Shown here piece after piece: positions 17,321 to 24,923 of a DNA stretch of 38,061 nucleotides. The stretch's first letter is position 1. Every line of letters starts with the position of its first letter. Source of the stretch: Campylobacteraceae bacterium (GTDB lineage: Bacteria; Campylobacterota; Campylobacteria; Campylobacterales; Sulfurovaceae); assembly GCA_027065385.1 (NCBI GenBank), contig JAMOOP010000102.1, forward strand, positions 1 through 38,061, read 5' to 3'. The translations under genes and the position numbers were made by a program. The notes under the pieces were generated by a model. The model was given only the letters and a program-made list of their open reading frames with translations. It was not told where the DNA came from and did not search any database.

Positions 17321-17507
17321 ATCTTTCCCCTTTCAAATTTAAATGTTTTTATATGACAATAATAACCAATAGTAGCTTAGTAAGTTGAGAATATAAGTAG
17401 ATAGTTATATTTTTTTTAACTCTTTCTTTAAAACAAGAAAAAATATGTTCTTTTTTGTTTTAATAAATTAAGTTTTTATTAAGTTCTAAACTTTAAATCA
17501 ATTTCGA

Positions 17508-17513
17508 TATAAT
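17508..17513 (+). promoter_or_regulatory. -10 box of rpmI-rplT
   Basis: TATAAT in the context CGATATAATACGCG, 45 nt before the rpmI ATG. The leader holds a small CTCAT/ATGAG hairpin at 17520-17534. Confidence 0.6.
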
Positions 17514-17558
17514 ACGCGACTCATTCTCTATGAGATACACTTATCGAAAGGATAAAAT

Positions 17559-17750
17559 ATGCCAAAAATGAAAAGCGTTAAAGGTGCTGTAAAGCGTTTT
17601 AAAGTTAAAAAAAGTGGTAAAATAAAAAGAGGAACTGCTTTTAGAAGTCATATTCTAACAAAGGTTGATGGTGGTCATCACCGTGCAAATAGAAAAGCAA
17701 AATATGTCAGTAAAGCAGATAGAACTAATATTAAAGAGATGATTGTTTAA
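17559..17750 (+). CDS. rpmI: Large ribosomal subunit protein bL35
   Basis: The 63-residue basic protein begins [21 protein letters not shown] and contains [12 protein letters not shown], the bL35 signature, at full length. CGAAAGGA precedes the ATG. It lies 108 nt before rplT. In most bacteria infC (initiation factor IF-3) is directly upstream, but here the upstream neighbour is a divergent bactofilin gene, so the transcript starts at rpmI. Confidence 0.96.
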   Translation: MPKMKSVKGAVKRFKVKKSGKIKRGTAFRSHILTKVDGGHHRANRKAKYVSKADRTNIKEMIV

Positions 17751-17782
17751 GTTAATAATTTAAACAGTTTAACAAAAGCTAC

Positions 17783-17821
17783 TCCTAATATATTTAGGAC
17801 AAGTTCAAGTATAACACTTGA
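17783..17821 (+). other. Two small hairpins in the rpmI-rplT spacer, possible L20 leader
   Basis: TCCTAA (17783-17788) pairs with TTAGGA (17794-17799), and TCAAGT (17805-17810) pairs with ACTTGA (17816-17821). CAAGT also occurs at 17800-17804 and could pair with the same partner instead. Tandem stems here could be an L20-binding autoregulatory element, which is known for rpmI-rplT in other bacteria, but the structure is not a recognised match. Confidence 0.35.
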
Positions 17822-17858
17822 CACCTATTCTTAAAAAAGACATGGTAAAGGAAACTTA

Positions 17859-18215
17859 ATGAGAGTAAAAACAGGTACAGTAAGAAGAAGAAGACATAAA
17901 AAACTTTTAAAACAGGCTAGAGGTTTCTATAGTGGAAGAAGAAAACACTTTAGAAAAGCTAAAGAGCAGTTAGAACGCTCAATGGTATATGCTTATAGAG
18001 ACAGAAGACAAAAAAAGAGAGATTTTAGAAGACTTTGGATTGTAAGAATTAATGCAGCTGCAAGACTTAATGATATGAACTACTCTACATTTATGCACGG
18101 ACTTAAACTAGCTAATATTGAATTAGATAGAAAAATTTTAGCTGATATGGCTATGAATGCACCAGAAGCATTTACAAAAGTAGCAGAAGCTTCAAAAACT
18201 GCACTTTCGGCATAA
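17859..18215 (+). CDS. rplT: Large ribosomal subunit protein bL20
   Basis: An early-assembly 23S rRNA-binding protein. The 118 residues match the family length, starting [23 protein letters not shown] and containing [26 protein letters not shown], the bL20 signature. A perfect 9-bp hairpin follows the stop. In several bacteria L20 represses its own operon by binding the leader; here the 108-nt spacer between rpmI and rplT would be the place for such a site. Confidence 0.97.
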   Translation: MRVKTGTVRRRRHKKLLKQARGFYSGRRKHFRKAKEQLERSMVYAYRDRRQKKRDFRRLWIVRINAAARLNDMNYSTFMHGLKLANIELDRKILADMAMNAPEAFTKVAEASKTALSA

Positions 18216-18223
18216 TTTATCTA

Positions 18224-18245
18224 TAACACCATTTAAATGGTGTTA
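18224..18245 (+). terminator. Terminator hairpin of rpmI-rplT
   Basis: TAACACCAT (18224-18232), loop TTAA, ATGGTGTTA (18237-18245): a perfect 9-bp stem 8 nt after the rplT stop. T-rich sequence begins about 25 nt later. Confidence 0.6.
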
Positions 18246-18332
18246 CAGAATGTGACAAAAAAAATCATTTTTATTTTTTTTGATGAAAAGTTCTATTTTT
18301 TTATTTTTATCAGATACAAAAAGTAACATTCC

Positions 18333-18396
18333 TTTAAATTTTCTTAAATTGCTATTACTTATATCTATTATTCGAAATATTGTATGATAATATAAT
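18333..18396 (+). promoter_or_regulatory. Promoter of the fecR-ompA-HD-GYP operon with direct repeats
   Basis: TTTAAATT (18333-18340) and CTTAAATT (18343-18350) are direct repeats 10 bp apart. The -10 box TATAAT is at 18391-18396 and the ATG at 18425. The CTTAAATT core and its distance from the -10 match the repeat before the small Sel1 gene. Confidence 0.45.
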
Positions 18397-18424
18397 CTAA
18401 AATTATTAGAAGAGGTTATATTTT

Positions 18425-18850
18425 ATGAAAAAAACTGTTATACTACTTATCCTATTTGTCTCCGTAATATATGGAAAAAATCCAATAGCAATTGTTAAAT
18501 CAACTGTAGGCAGAGTTGAAATAAAACGACAAAATAGAGTTATGCAGATAAAAATTGGGGCTATTTTAGAAAAAGGAGATATTATTATGACTAAAGGTCA
18601 AAGTAATATAGGTATTATATTTGATGATGGTAGCCGTTTATCACTTGGAGAAAACAGTGTTTTTAATATAAATAGATTTACTTTTAAACCCAATCAAAAT
18701 AGATATAATATTGATTTAAAACTCTCAAAAGGAAAAGCCCTTTTTAATTCAGGAAAAATTGGAAAATTAGCTCCAAAAGCTGTTAAGTTTAGAATACCAG
18801 AGGGTGTAATAGGTATTCGTGGAACAGAATTTTTAGTGGAGGTAAAATAG
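18425..18850 (+). CDS. FecR-domain periplasmic protein
   Basis: The 141-residue protein has a signal peptide (MKKTVILLILFVSVIYG, cleavage near residue 17) and one FecR domain. The domain shows AIVKSTVGRVEI, GAILEKGDIIMTKGQSNIGIIFDDGSRLSLGENS and the closing FRIPEGVIGIRGTEFLVEV. Free-standing FecR domains are periplasmic sensor or carbohydrate-binding-like modules rather than the transmembrane sigma-factor regulator. It is the first gene of a tight three-gene operon; the next gene starts 1 nt after its stop. FecR proteins next to CHASE2 receptors are a recurring pair, so this one probably modulates the CHASE2 sensor encoded two genes downstream. No TM segment other than the signal is seen. Confidence 0.85.
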   Translation: MKKTVILLILFVSVIYGKNPIAIVKSTVGRVEIKRQNRVMQIKIGAILEKGDIIMTKGQSNIGIIFDDGSRLSLGENSVFNINRFTFKPNQNRYNIDLKLSKGKALFNSGKIGKLAPKAVKFRIPEGVIGIRGTEFLVEVK

Positions 18851-18851
18851 A

Positions 18852-19451
18852 ATGTTTAATAGATTTATATTAATATTATTTATAGCAGTTATCTCTTTTA
18901 CAGGCTGTGCATCTAAAAAGAGTCTTATAATTCTTTCTGATAATGGAAAAAGACACAATACAATTATTATTACAACCAGTAAAGGTAGTACGGAGGTAAA
19001 TAAAGTTGGAGGTGTAGTTACCTTAACAAGTAAAAATGATATACCAAAAGTTAATAAAATTATCTCTAAAGAGGAGATAAGAGCTAAATTTAATAATCTA
19101 TATTCTGCAATTCCCAAAAAACCAATTGTATATATAGTCTCTTTTAAAACAGGTTCATTAGAGTTAACAGATAAATCTAAAAAGATTTTTAATAAAGCAT
19201 TAAAGAGTATAGAAAATCGTTCTCCATGTATTGTTGATATTATTGGACATACTGATACAACAGGAAGCTCTAATATGAATATGAAATTATCTTTAAATAG
19301 AGCAAATCTTATTAAATCTATTATTAGAAAAAAGCGTTTAAATATAGTCTCTTTAGTTGCTAAAGGTTATGGAGATAAAGTACTTTTAGTAAAAACCAAA
19401 AAGAATGTATCAGAAGAGAGAAATAGAAATGTAGAGATTTTTATAAAGTGA
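18852..19451 (+). CDS. OmpA-family peptidoglycan-binding lipoprotein
   Basis: The 199-residue protein has a lipoprotein signal ending ISFTGC (Cys19). A variable N-terminal region follows (about 25-85), then an OmpA C-terminal domain (about 92-198) with the peptidoglycan-contacting motifs VDIIGHTDTTGSS, NRANLIKSII and SEERNRNVEIFI. The conserved Asp and Arg that hold the diaminopimelate are both in place. GGAGGT lies in the end of fecR just upstream of its ATG, supporting translation from the same message. It probably anchors the FecR/CHASE2 signalling unit to the wall, or reports wall state; this role is inferred from the operon. Confidence 0.88.
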   Translation: MFNRFILILFIAVISFTGCASKKSLIILSDNGKRHNTIIITTSKGSTEVNKVGGVVTLTSKNDIPKVNKIISKEEIRAKFNNLYSAIPKKPIVYIVSFKTGSLELTDKSKKIFNKALKSIENRSPCIVDIIGHTDTTGSSNMNMKLSLNRANLIKSIIRKKRLNIVSLVAKGYGDKVLLVKTKKNVSEERNRNVEIFIK

Positions 19452-19454
19452 TTT

Positions 19455-21389
19455 ATGATTAGAAATGTTAATTATGCTTTTATTATTATGTTTTTACTAT
19501 TTTTTCATTTTCATTTCTACTCTACTCACTTTATAAAAAAGATTGATTATACCTTTTATGACTTTTTAACTATATTTATTAATAAAAAAAATATAGTTCA
19601 AAAAAGTAATGCCTCTACTGTTATTGTTGATATAGATGAGAGAAGTTTAGAGTATTTTGGGCAGTGGCCATGGCCTAGAATTATTGATGCAGAGCTTATT
19701 AATAAGATAAATTCAATGTACCCATCTGCTATAGCAATAAATATACTATTTCCAGAGTTAGATAGAACTTCACCTAAAGCTATTGAGGATTTTTATAATA
19801 AATTTTTTGATTTAAAAGTTAATTTTAGTTCATCTTCTTTAATTATAAAAGATAATGATGATTTTTTAACAAAAGCTGTAAAAAGTGCAAATGGAGTATT
19901 ATCAATATATTTTAGTAACTATTCAAACAGTAGTAAAAATTGTGAAGAGTTATCCTATAAAAACAATCTTTTATCTTACATATCAACTTCACTAAACGCC
20001 CCTTATATTCTATGTAACCATAAAAGACTTCAAAATAGTGTTAAAGATTTTGGATTTATAAACGCCTCTGCTGATAGTGATGGTATATTTAGAAGATTAA
20101 ATCTATTTATATCTCATAATAGTAATATTTTTCCATCTTTTGGTCTAGCTACACTTTTAAGTATTGATAATAATATAGAGATTATAAAAAAAAACCAATT
20201 TAAACTTCTTAATCATAAAATAAAGATGGATTTAGATAGTAGTGTTTTAATAGATTTTCATACTCCTACACCAAAAGTTATATCTGTAGTTGATATTATT
20301 GATGGAAGAGTAACAGCAAAAGATTTTCAAGGTAAAATAGTAATAATTGGTTCTTCTGTAATTGGATTAAATCCTACATATAGAATATCTAATAATAAAC
20401 AGATTTCAAGTAGTATGATACACGCTTTTTTAATTGAGAATATATTAAAAGAGTCTCTTCATACTCAACCTAAAATTTATAAACAGATAAATATATTTAT
20501 CTCTCTATTTCTATCTTTTTTAGTGCTTATTCTACTTTTTAATAGATTATATATCTATATTTTTATTCTATTTTTTACTATTATAGTTGTCTCTTTTTTA
20601 TATATACTCTTCTTTTATGTAAATGGAATTTATGTATCTATTGGTTATTTTTGGTCTCCTTTTATAATATACTTTTTTACTATTACTCTATTTTTTATTA
20701 TTATTAATGCTAAAGATAAAAATAAATTTTATAAAGAGTTAATGGAGTCTCACTCCTCTACAGTTGAGAGTATTGCTTTAATATCAGCAATTAGAGATGA
20801 TGAGACAGGGGAACATTTAAAAAGAACTAAAATATATATCAAAGAGTTAGCAGAGTATCTTCTTAGCCAAAAACAATATACCAATATTTTAAATGAGAGA
20901 TATATAGACCTTATATATCAAGCAGCACCTCTTCATGATATAGGAAAGTTAGGAATTCCTGATAGTATATTAAAAAAACCAGCTAAATTAACAAAAGAGG
21001 AGTATGAGATTATGAAACAGCACCCAGTTTTAGCTAAAAATGCTATAGAAAAGGCTATGAGATATTATGATAAAAACTCTTTCTTAAATATTGCATATAA
21101 TATAGCATATTATCATCATGAAAGATGGAATGGAAAAGGTTATCCTGTTGGATTAAAAGGTGATGAGATACCACTTGAAGCACAACTTATGGCAATTGCT
21201 GATGTGTATGATGCTTTAGTTACAAAGAGATGCTATAAAGATAGCTTTGGTTTTGAAGAGGCAGAAGAGATTATTATTAGTGGTTCTGGAACTGATTATA
21301 ATCCTATTATTATTGATGCTTTTAAAGTATTACGATATAGATTTAGAGATATCTCCAGAGAGTATAGAGATGGTTATAGTGATGCGTAA
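19455..21389 (+). CDS. CHASE2-domain receptor with HD-GYP cyclic di-GMP phosphodiesterase output
   Basis: A membrane receptor expected to hydrolyse c-di-GMP. The 644 residues hold an N-terminal hydrophobic segment (7-25), a periplasmic CHASE2 domain (about 35-335, with VDIDERSLEYFGQWPWPR and GKIVIIGSSVIG), three TM helices (about 343-365, 367-390, 395-418), and a cytoplasmic HD-GYP domain (about 435-640). The HD-GYP metal site shows HD at 494-495 (LHDIGKLGIPD), HHERWNGKGYP at 554-564 and ADVYDALV at 582-589, so it looks active. CHASE2 is more often joined to adenylate or diguanylate cyclases; the HD-GYP output is a less common pairing. Three nt separate it from the OmpA-like gene. Its end overlaps the convergent NlpC/P60 gene by 16 nt. 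Confidence 0.92.
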   Translation: MIRNVNYAFIIMFLLFFHFHFYSTHFIKKIDYTFYDFLTIFINKKNIVQKSNASTVIVDIDERSLEYFGQWPWPRIIDAELINKINSMYPSAIAINILFPELDRTSPKAIEDFYNKFFDLKVNFSSSSLIIKDNDDFLTKAVKSANGVLSIYFSNYSNSSKNCEELSYKNNLLSYISTSLNAPYILCNHKRLQNSVKDFGFINASADSDGIFRRLNLFISHNSNIFPSFGLATLLSIDNNIEIIKKNQFKLLNHKIKMDLDSSVLIDFHTPTPKVISVVDIIDGRVTAKDFQGKIVIIGSSVIGLNPTYRISNNKQISSSMIHAFLIENILKESLHTQPKIYKQINIFISLFLSFLVLILLFNRLYIYIFILFFTIIVVSFLYILFFYVNGIYVSIGYFWSPFIIYFFTITLFFIIINAKDKNKFYKELMESHSSTVESIALISAIRDDETGEHLKRTKIYIKELAEYLLSQKQYTNILNERYIDLIYQAAPLHDIGKLGIPDSILKKPAKLTKEEYEIMKQHPVLAKNAIEKAMRYYDKNSFLNIAYNIAYYHHERWNGKGYPVGLKGDEIPLEAQLMAIADVYDALVTKRCYKDSFGFEEAEEIIISGSGTDYNPIIIDAFKVLRYRFRDISREYRDGYSDA

Positions 21390-22129
21390 GCACTACTAGA
21401 GTTAACTACTCTCTCACCTCGAAGAAATCTTCTTTTATAGAAAGGTTTTTTATTAAAAGATGTAATAATCACTTTTTTCTTTGCTGAAGATGCGTGTATA
21501 AATTTATTATTTCCAATATAAATCCCTACATGATTTACTTTTCCTCTAAATTTATGTTCTGTATCAAAAAATACTAAATCACCTTTTTGAAGCTCATTAA
21601 AAGATACTTTTATACCAACTTTAGCTTGATGACCTGAATATCTTGGTATGGTTATACCATTTTTCTTATATACATATTTAGTAAAACCTGAACAGTCAAA
21701 ACAGTTTGGTCCATTTGCAGCCCATACATATTTTGTACCTATAAAAGTTTTTGCTGTTTCTATAATCTCATCTTCTTTAGTTAAAGTACTCCAACCATCT
21801 TCAATCTCTGCAATAGTTGTAGGTGTAATATCCTCAACATTACTATCCTCTTCATACTCTATAATTTCTGTTAATTCACCACTTGGTCTAAGAGGTTCAT
21901 TTTCACTTAGTAGTATGTAATTTGAGTTATTGGTATCTAAGAGGGAGGAGGAGTTATCTTCAATATTTTCAGCTAAAAGTATCTCTTTGGGGTTCTCATT
22001 TGGTTTGAGTGTTATGTTTCTATCTGCTGACTTAGATGGAGCAATCTTTGAGACATTATCTTGCGTACAACCTGTTTGAAGAAGTGGTATAATAACCAAC
22101 GCAAGAGAAATTTTCTTGATTTTTCTCAT
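21374..22129 (-). CDS. NlpC/P60 family endopeptidase lipoprotein (copy 2)
   Basis: A paralogue of the lipoprotein at 10380-11096. Its signal ends LLQTGC (Cys21). A longer acidic linker (about 22-120, rich in Asn/Asp/Glu) leads to the NlpC/P60 domain (about 122-245), with catalytic Cys146 in FDCSGFTKYVY, His200 in VNHVGIYIG and His212 in FIHASS. A second cysteine (C143) sits three residues before the nucleophile; copy 1 lacks it. The two genes share the KxFxGTKYVW and PFYKRRFL-type segments. It is transcribed alone, convergent with and overlapping the HD-GYP gene by 16 nt. It is probably a peptidoglycan endopeptidase at the outer membrane or periplasm. Confidence 0.88.
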   Translation of the reverse strand: MRKIKKISLALVIIPLLQTGCTQDNVSKIAPSKSADRNITLKPNENPKEILLAENIEDNSSSLLDTNNSNYILLSENEPLRPSGELTEIIEYEEDSNVEDITPTTIAEIEDGWSTLTKEDEIIETAKTFIGTKYVWAANGPNCFDCSGFTKYVYKKNGITIPRYSGHQAKVGIKVSFNELQKGDLVFFDTEHKFRGKVNHVGIYIGNNKFIHASSAKKKVIITSFNKKPFYKRRFLRGERVVNSSSAYASL

Positions 22130-22199
22130 GTATAAAAGTTTCCTTAAAATAGTTTTTTTTTAACAACAAATGAGCTGTAGTGTTTAAAAATTTACATAA

Positions 22200-22267
22200 A
22201 AATTGTGTAGAAATTGTGTAGAGTTATGTAGAAATAGTAATCTAAATTACATTTTTTATGATATAAT
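22200..22267 (+). promoter_or_regulatory. Tandem 11-bp repeats and extended -10 promoter of the lipoprotein-kpsC-PLD genes
   Basis: AAATTGTGTAG (22200-22210) is repeated exactly at 22211-22221 and followed by the variant AGTTATGTAG (22222-22231). The extended -10 TGATATAAT is at 22259-22267. The three in-phase copies lie upstream of the -35 position, as expected for an activator site. Confidence 0.55.
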
Positions 22268-22290
22268 TGAAGAAAAAATAGGAGATTTCC

Positions 22291-22728
22291 ATGTTAAGAA
22301 AAATAAGACAATTCCCGATTTTTGGGCTTTTATTTATACTTTTGGGGTGTGCTAATAGCAATAATAATCATATTGATGAAGATAATAAAACAAAATTAAT
22401 AAAAACAGAATTAATTAATAAAAAAATAGACAAAAATAGTACTAAAGAGACGATTGAAGAGACTTTTTTAAATGAAATGGGCTTTAACTTTAAGAATGAA
22501 AAGATAATTATAGATTTAAACAAAACAAAAAGTCTCTTTTCAAAAATAACAAATAAGATGGAAGAAAAGGTTAAAGAGATAGAAGATATTAATATAAGTA
22601 AAGAAAGTGGTGTTGTAGTTACAGAAGATAAAGTGGATATAGATTTAAATAGTACTAAAAATTTACTAAATAGTATCTCTTCACTATTTAAAAATATTAT
22701 TTCAGATATAAATAGTACTCTTAAGTAA
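22291..22728 (+). CDS. Lipoprotein of unknown function
   Basis: I do not recognise a family. The 145 residues start with a lipoprotein signal (LFILLGC, Cys19). The rest is Lys/Asn/Glu-rich and predicted mostly helical. It contains two imperfect repeats: IIIDLNKTKSLFSKITNKM (about 69-87) and VDIDLNSTKNLLNSISSLF (about 113-131). A repeated amphipathic helix on an acylated anchor suggests binding along a partner or membrane surface. AGGAG precedes the ATG. It lies 9 nt upstream of the kpsC-like gene and so is probably cotranscribed with it. There is no sign that it is broken. Confidence 0.65.
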   Translation: MLRKIRQFPIFGLLFILLGCANSNNNHIDEDNKTKLIKTELINKKIDKNSTKETIEETFLNEMGFNFKNEKIIIDLNKTKSLFSKITNKMEEKVKEIEDINISKESGVVVTEDKVDIDLNSTKNLLNSISSLFKNIISDINSTLK

Positions 22729-22737
22729 ATCTTTATA

Positions 22738-23694
22738 ATGACAAAATATATATCTATTTCAACCCCATTAATAGAAAATAGTAAAAACTTTTTAAATATA
22801 GAAAAAATTACATTAAAAAGTTTTATATATATATTTAAAAGAGCTACTTTTGTAGGTTGGGGTAGAAAAAAATCTGGTCTTTGGGCTGTAGCTTTTAGTA
22901 AATTAACAGGAAATAAATTTTTACTTTTAGAAGATGGATTTATTCGCTCATTTGGTTTAGGAGTTGAAGGAAGTCCTAGTTTTTCTATAGTAAAAGATAA
23001 TATAGGAATATATTATGATACTACAACTCCCTCTAGGTTAGAGAATATATTAAATAGTTATGATTTTAAAAATAGTAAAGAGTTAATGAAAAAAGCTAAA
23101 GAGGCAAAAGAGAAGATAATAGAGTATAAAATATCTAAATATAATAGTTTTGAAAATATAGATTTAAACTATTTAGATAATGGTAAAAAAAAGGTTCTAA
23201 TTATAGCTCAAACAGCAGGTGATAGCTCTTTAAAATATGGATTAGGAGATAGATTTACAACTAAAGAGATAATAGAGAGTGCTATAGCAGATAATAGTGG
23301 ATATGAGATATATATTAAAATTCACCCAGATGTTCTTTGTGGAAAAAAGAGTTCAGATATTAACCCAAAAGATATTCCAAAAGAGTGTTTTATTTTAAAA
23401 GATAATGCTAACCCTTTGGAATTACTTAAATATTTTGATAAGATTTATACTAAAACTTCAGGTATGGGAATGGAGGCACTTCTACTTAATAAAGAGGTTC
23501 ACTGTTATGGTATGCCTTTTTATGCAGGTTGGGGAGTAACTAAAGATAGACTAAAATGTAAAAGAAGAGAGAGAATATGCACAGTTGATGAGATATTTGC
23601 AGGTTCTTATATATTATATACAGAATATTTTAACCCTTTTACAAAGAAAAAATCAGATATTATTGATATAATTAGATATATTAAAGAAAACTAA
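22738..23694 (+). CDS. KpsC-like capsule beta-Kdo transferase, single domain
   Basis: KpsC proteins add Kdo residues to a phosphatidylglycerol lipid, building the anchor on which group 2 capsules are exported. The 318 residues carry the family motifs: VGWGRKKSG, LLEDGFIRSFGLGVEGSPSFSIVxDxxGIYYD, a Gln/Asp/Ser-rich loop (IIAQTAGDSSLKYG), YIKIHPDV and CYGMPFYAGWGVTKDR. Typical KpsC has about 675 residues with two such transferase modules; this one has a single module, so it may add only one Kdo or modify another lipid. No KpsS or capsule exporter is in the window. It starts 9 nt after a lipoprotein gene and ends 10 nt before the PLD-like gene. Confidence 0.8.
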   Translation: MTKYISISTPLIENSKNFLNIEKITLKSFIYIFKRATFVGWGRKKSGLWAVAFSKLTGNKFLLLEDGFIRSFGLGVEGSPSFSIVKDNIGIYYDTTTPSRLENILNSYDFKNSKELMKKAKEAKEKIIEYKISKYNSFENIDLNYLDNGKKKVLIIAQTAGDSSLKYGLGDRFTTKEIIESAIADNSGYEIYIKIHPDVLCGKKSSDINPKDIPKECFILKDNANPLELLKYFDKIYTKTSGMGMEALLLNKEVHCYGMPFYAGWGVTKDRLKCKRRERICTVDEIFAGSYILYTEYFNPFTKKKSDIIDIIRYIKEN

Positions 23695-23704
23695 GGGTTA
23701 TACT

Positions 23705-24877
23705 ATGAAATTATATTTTAAAATAGTTATGTTTTTGCCATTAATAACTAGCTATATAATTGCTGATAGCTATGCACTATTTAATAATCCATTAGGTAGT
23801 AAGGTAGAGCAAAAAAGAATTATTGACCATATTATAGGTCTAATTAGCAATACTCCAGCAAAAGAGATAATTAGTGCAGGGTTGTATAGTTTTGATGATA
23901 AAAGGGTAGCTAAAGCACTATTAAAAGCAAGGAAAAGAGGTGTTAAAATACAAATTGCTATTGATAGATTTGGAGAACACTATAAAGAAAATAAAAAAAG
24001 AATTGATAAAGGTAGATATGAAAATAGAGTAGTTGTTAATATGCTAAAAGATAAAATAGATAAATTAACTATTTGTGGAGATAATAGAGATAAAAGCATA
24101 CAGAGTTGTATATCAGATAAAAAGAACTCAATTCAACATGAGAAATATTTTCTATTTTCAAAAACTTTTCACCCAACTACACATAAAGAGATGGATAATA
24201 CTGTTTTAGTTACCTCATCTAATATGACAAATACAGCCCAATATATTCAATGGAACGATGCTTTTATCTCTTATGGAGATAAAGATGGGTGGTATAAACC
24301 TTGGTATGATAATTTTCAAAAACAGTTAAATCAAAATCGCAATAGTAGCTATTTTAATCCTAAACTATCTTCTGGTTATTTTGAGTCTAATAGAACAGGA
24401 TATGAAGCATATTTTTCTCCAAGCAGTAAACAGGATATTTTTGCCTCACTTCTAAAAAAGGTAAAAGGTAGTAAAGATGGAGAGTGCAGTTTACTACTAA
24501 ACGAGGCATATTTTACAAACTATAGAAAAAAAGTAGCTAATGAGCTAATAAGAATTAAAAAGAGTGGTTGTGCTGTTAAAGTTTTAGTATCAAAGCCTAA
24601 AATGTTTGGTAAAAAAATCCGTAAAAAGTTAGCAAATGCAGGAATAGAATATAAATATTTAAGAAATAAAAAACAATATACTCACCATAAATTTATTTTA
24701 TATAAAGGTGATTATGATAATAGAAAAGCTCAAAATATAGTTTGGTTAGGTTCTCATAATCTAACAGATGATGCTAATAGACTTAATGATGAAGTGATTG
24801 TAAAAGTAGCAGAAAAACATATATTTTATGCCTATAAAAAACATTTTGATAACTGTTGGAAGGTATCTGGAAGTTGA
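23705..24877 (+). CDS. Secreted phospholipase D-like protein
   Basis: The 390-residue protein has a signal peptide (cleavage near residue 23, IIADSYA) and two PLD modules. The first has QHEKYFLF (H145, K147) and SSNMT (N173). The second has THHKFILY (H327, K329) and WLGSHNLTDDA (349-359). In both the Asp of the canonical HxKxxxxD is not in its usual place; the HEKxFLF/HHKFILY form is seen in some bacterial PLD-like secreted proteins and may still be active. Possible activities are phospholipase, phosphatidyl transfer or nuclease. It follows a Kdo-lipid transferase gene by 10 nt, which suggests a lipid or envelope substrate. The exact role is not known. Confidence 0.8.
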   Translation: MKLYFKIVMFLPLITSYIIADSYALFNNPLGSKVEQKRIIDHIIGLISNTPAKEIISAGLYSFDDKRVAKALLKARKRGVKIQIAIDRFGEHYKENKKRIDKGRYENRVVVNMLKDKIDKLTICGDNRDKSIQSCISDKKNSIQHEKYFLFSKTFHPTTHKEMDNTVLVTSSNMTNTAQYIQWNDAFISYGDKDGWYKPWYDNFQKQLNQNRNSSYFNPKLSSGYFESNRTGYEAYFSPSSKQDIFASLLKKVKGSKDGECSLLLNEAYFTNYRKKVANELIRIKKSGCAVKVLVSKPKMFGKKIRKKLANAGIEYKYLRNKKQYTHHKFILYKGDYDNRKAQNIVWLGSHNLTDDANRLNDEVIVKVAEKHIFYAYKKHFDNCWKVSGS

Positions 24878-24890
24878 GTTATATTTTTTA

Positions 24891-24899
24891 TGATATAAT
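24891..24899 (+). promoter_or_regulatory. Extended -10 promoter of the HlyD-like gene
   Basis: TGATATAAT 13 nt after the PLD-like stop. The ATG at 24924 follows an AAAGAGA ribosome binding site. Confidence 0.6.
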
Positions 24900-24923
24900 C
24901 TATATTAAAAAAAAGAGATATTT

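Noticed and set aside
22200-22231. Repeats considered as a CRISPR or iteron array
   Set aside because: Only three 11-bp units without spacers, directly before a promoter; an operator is more likely.
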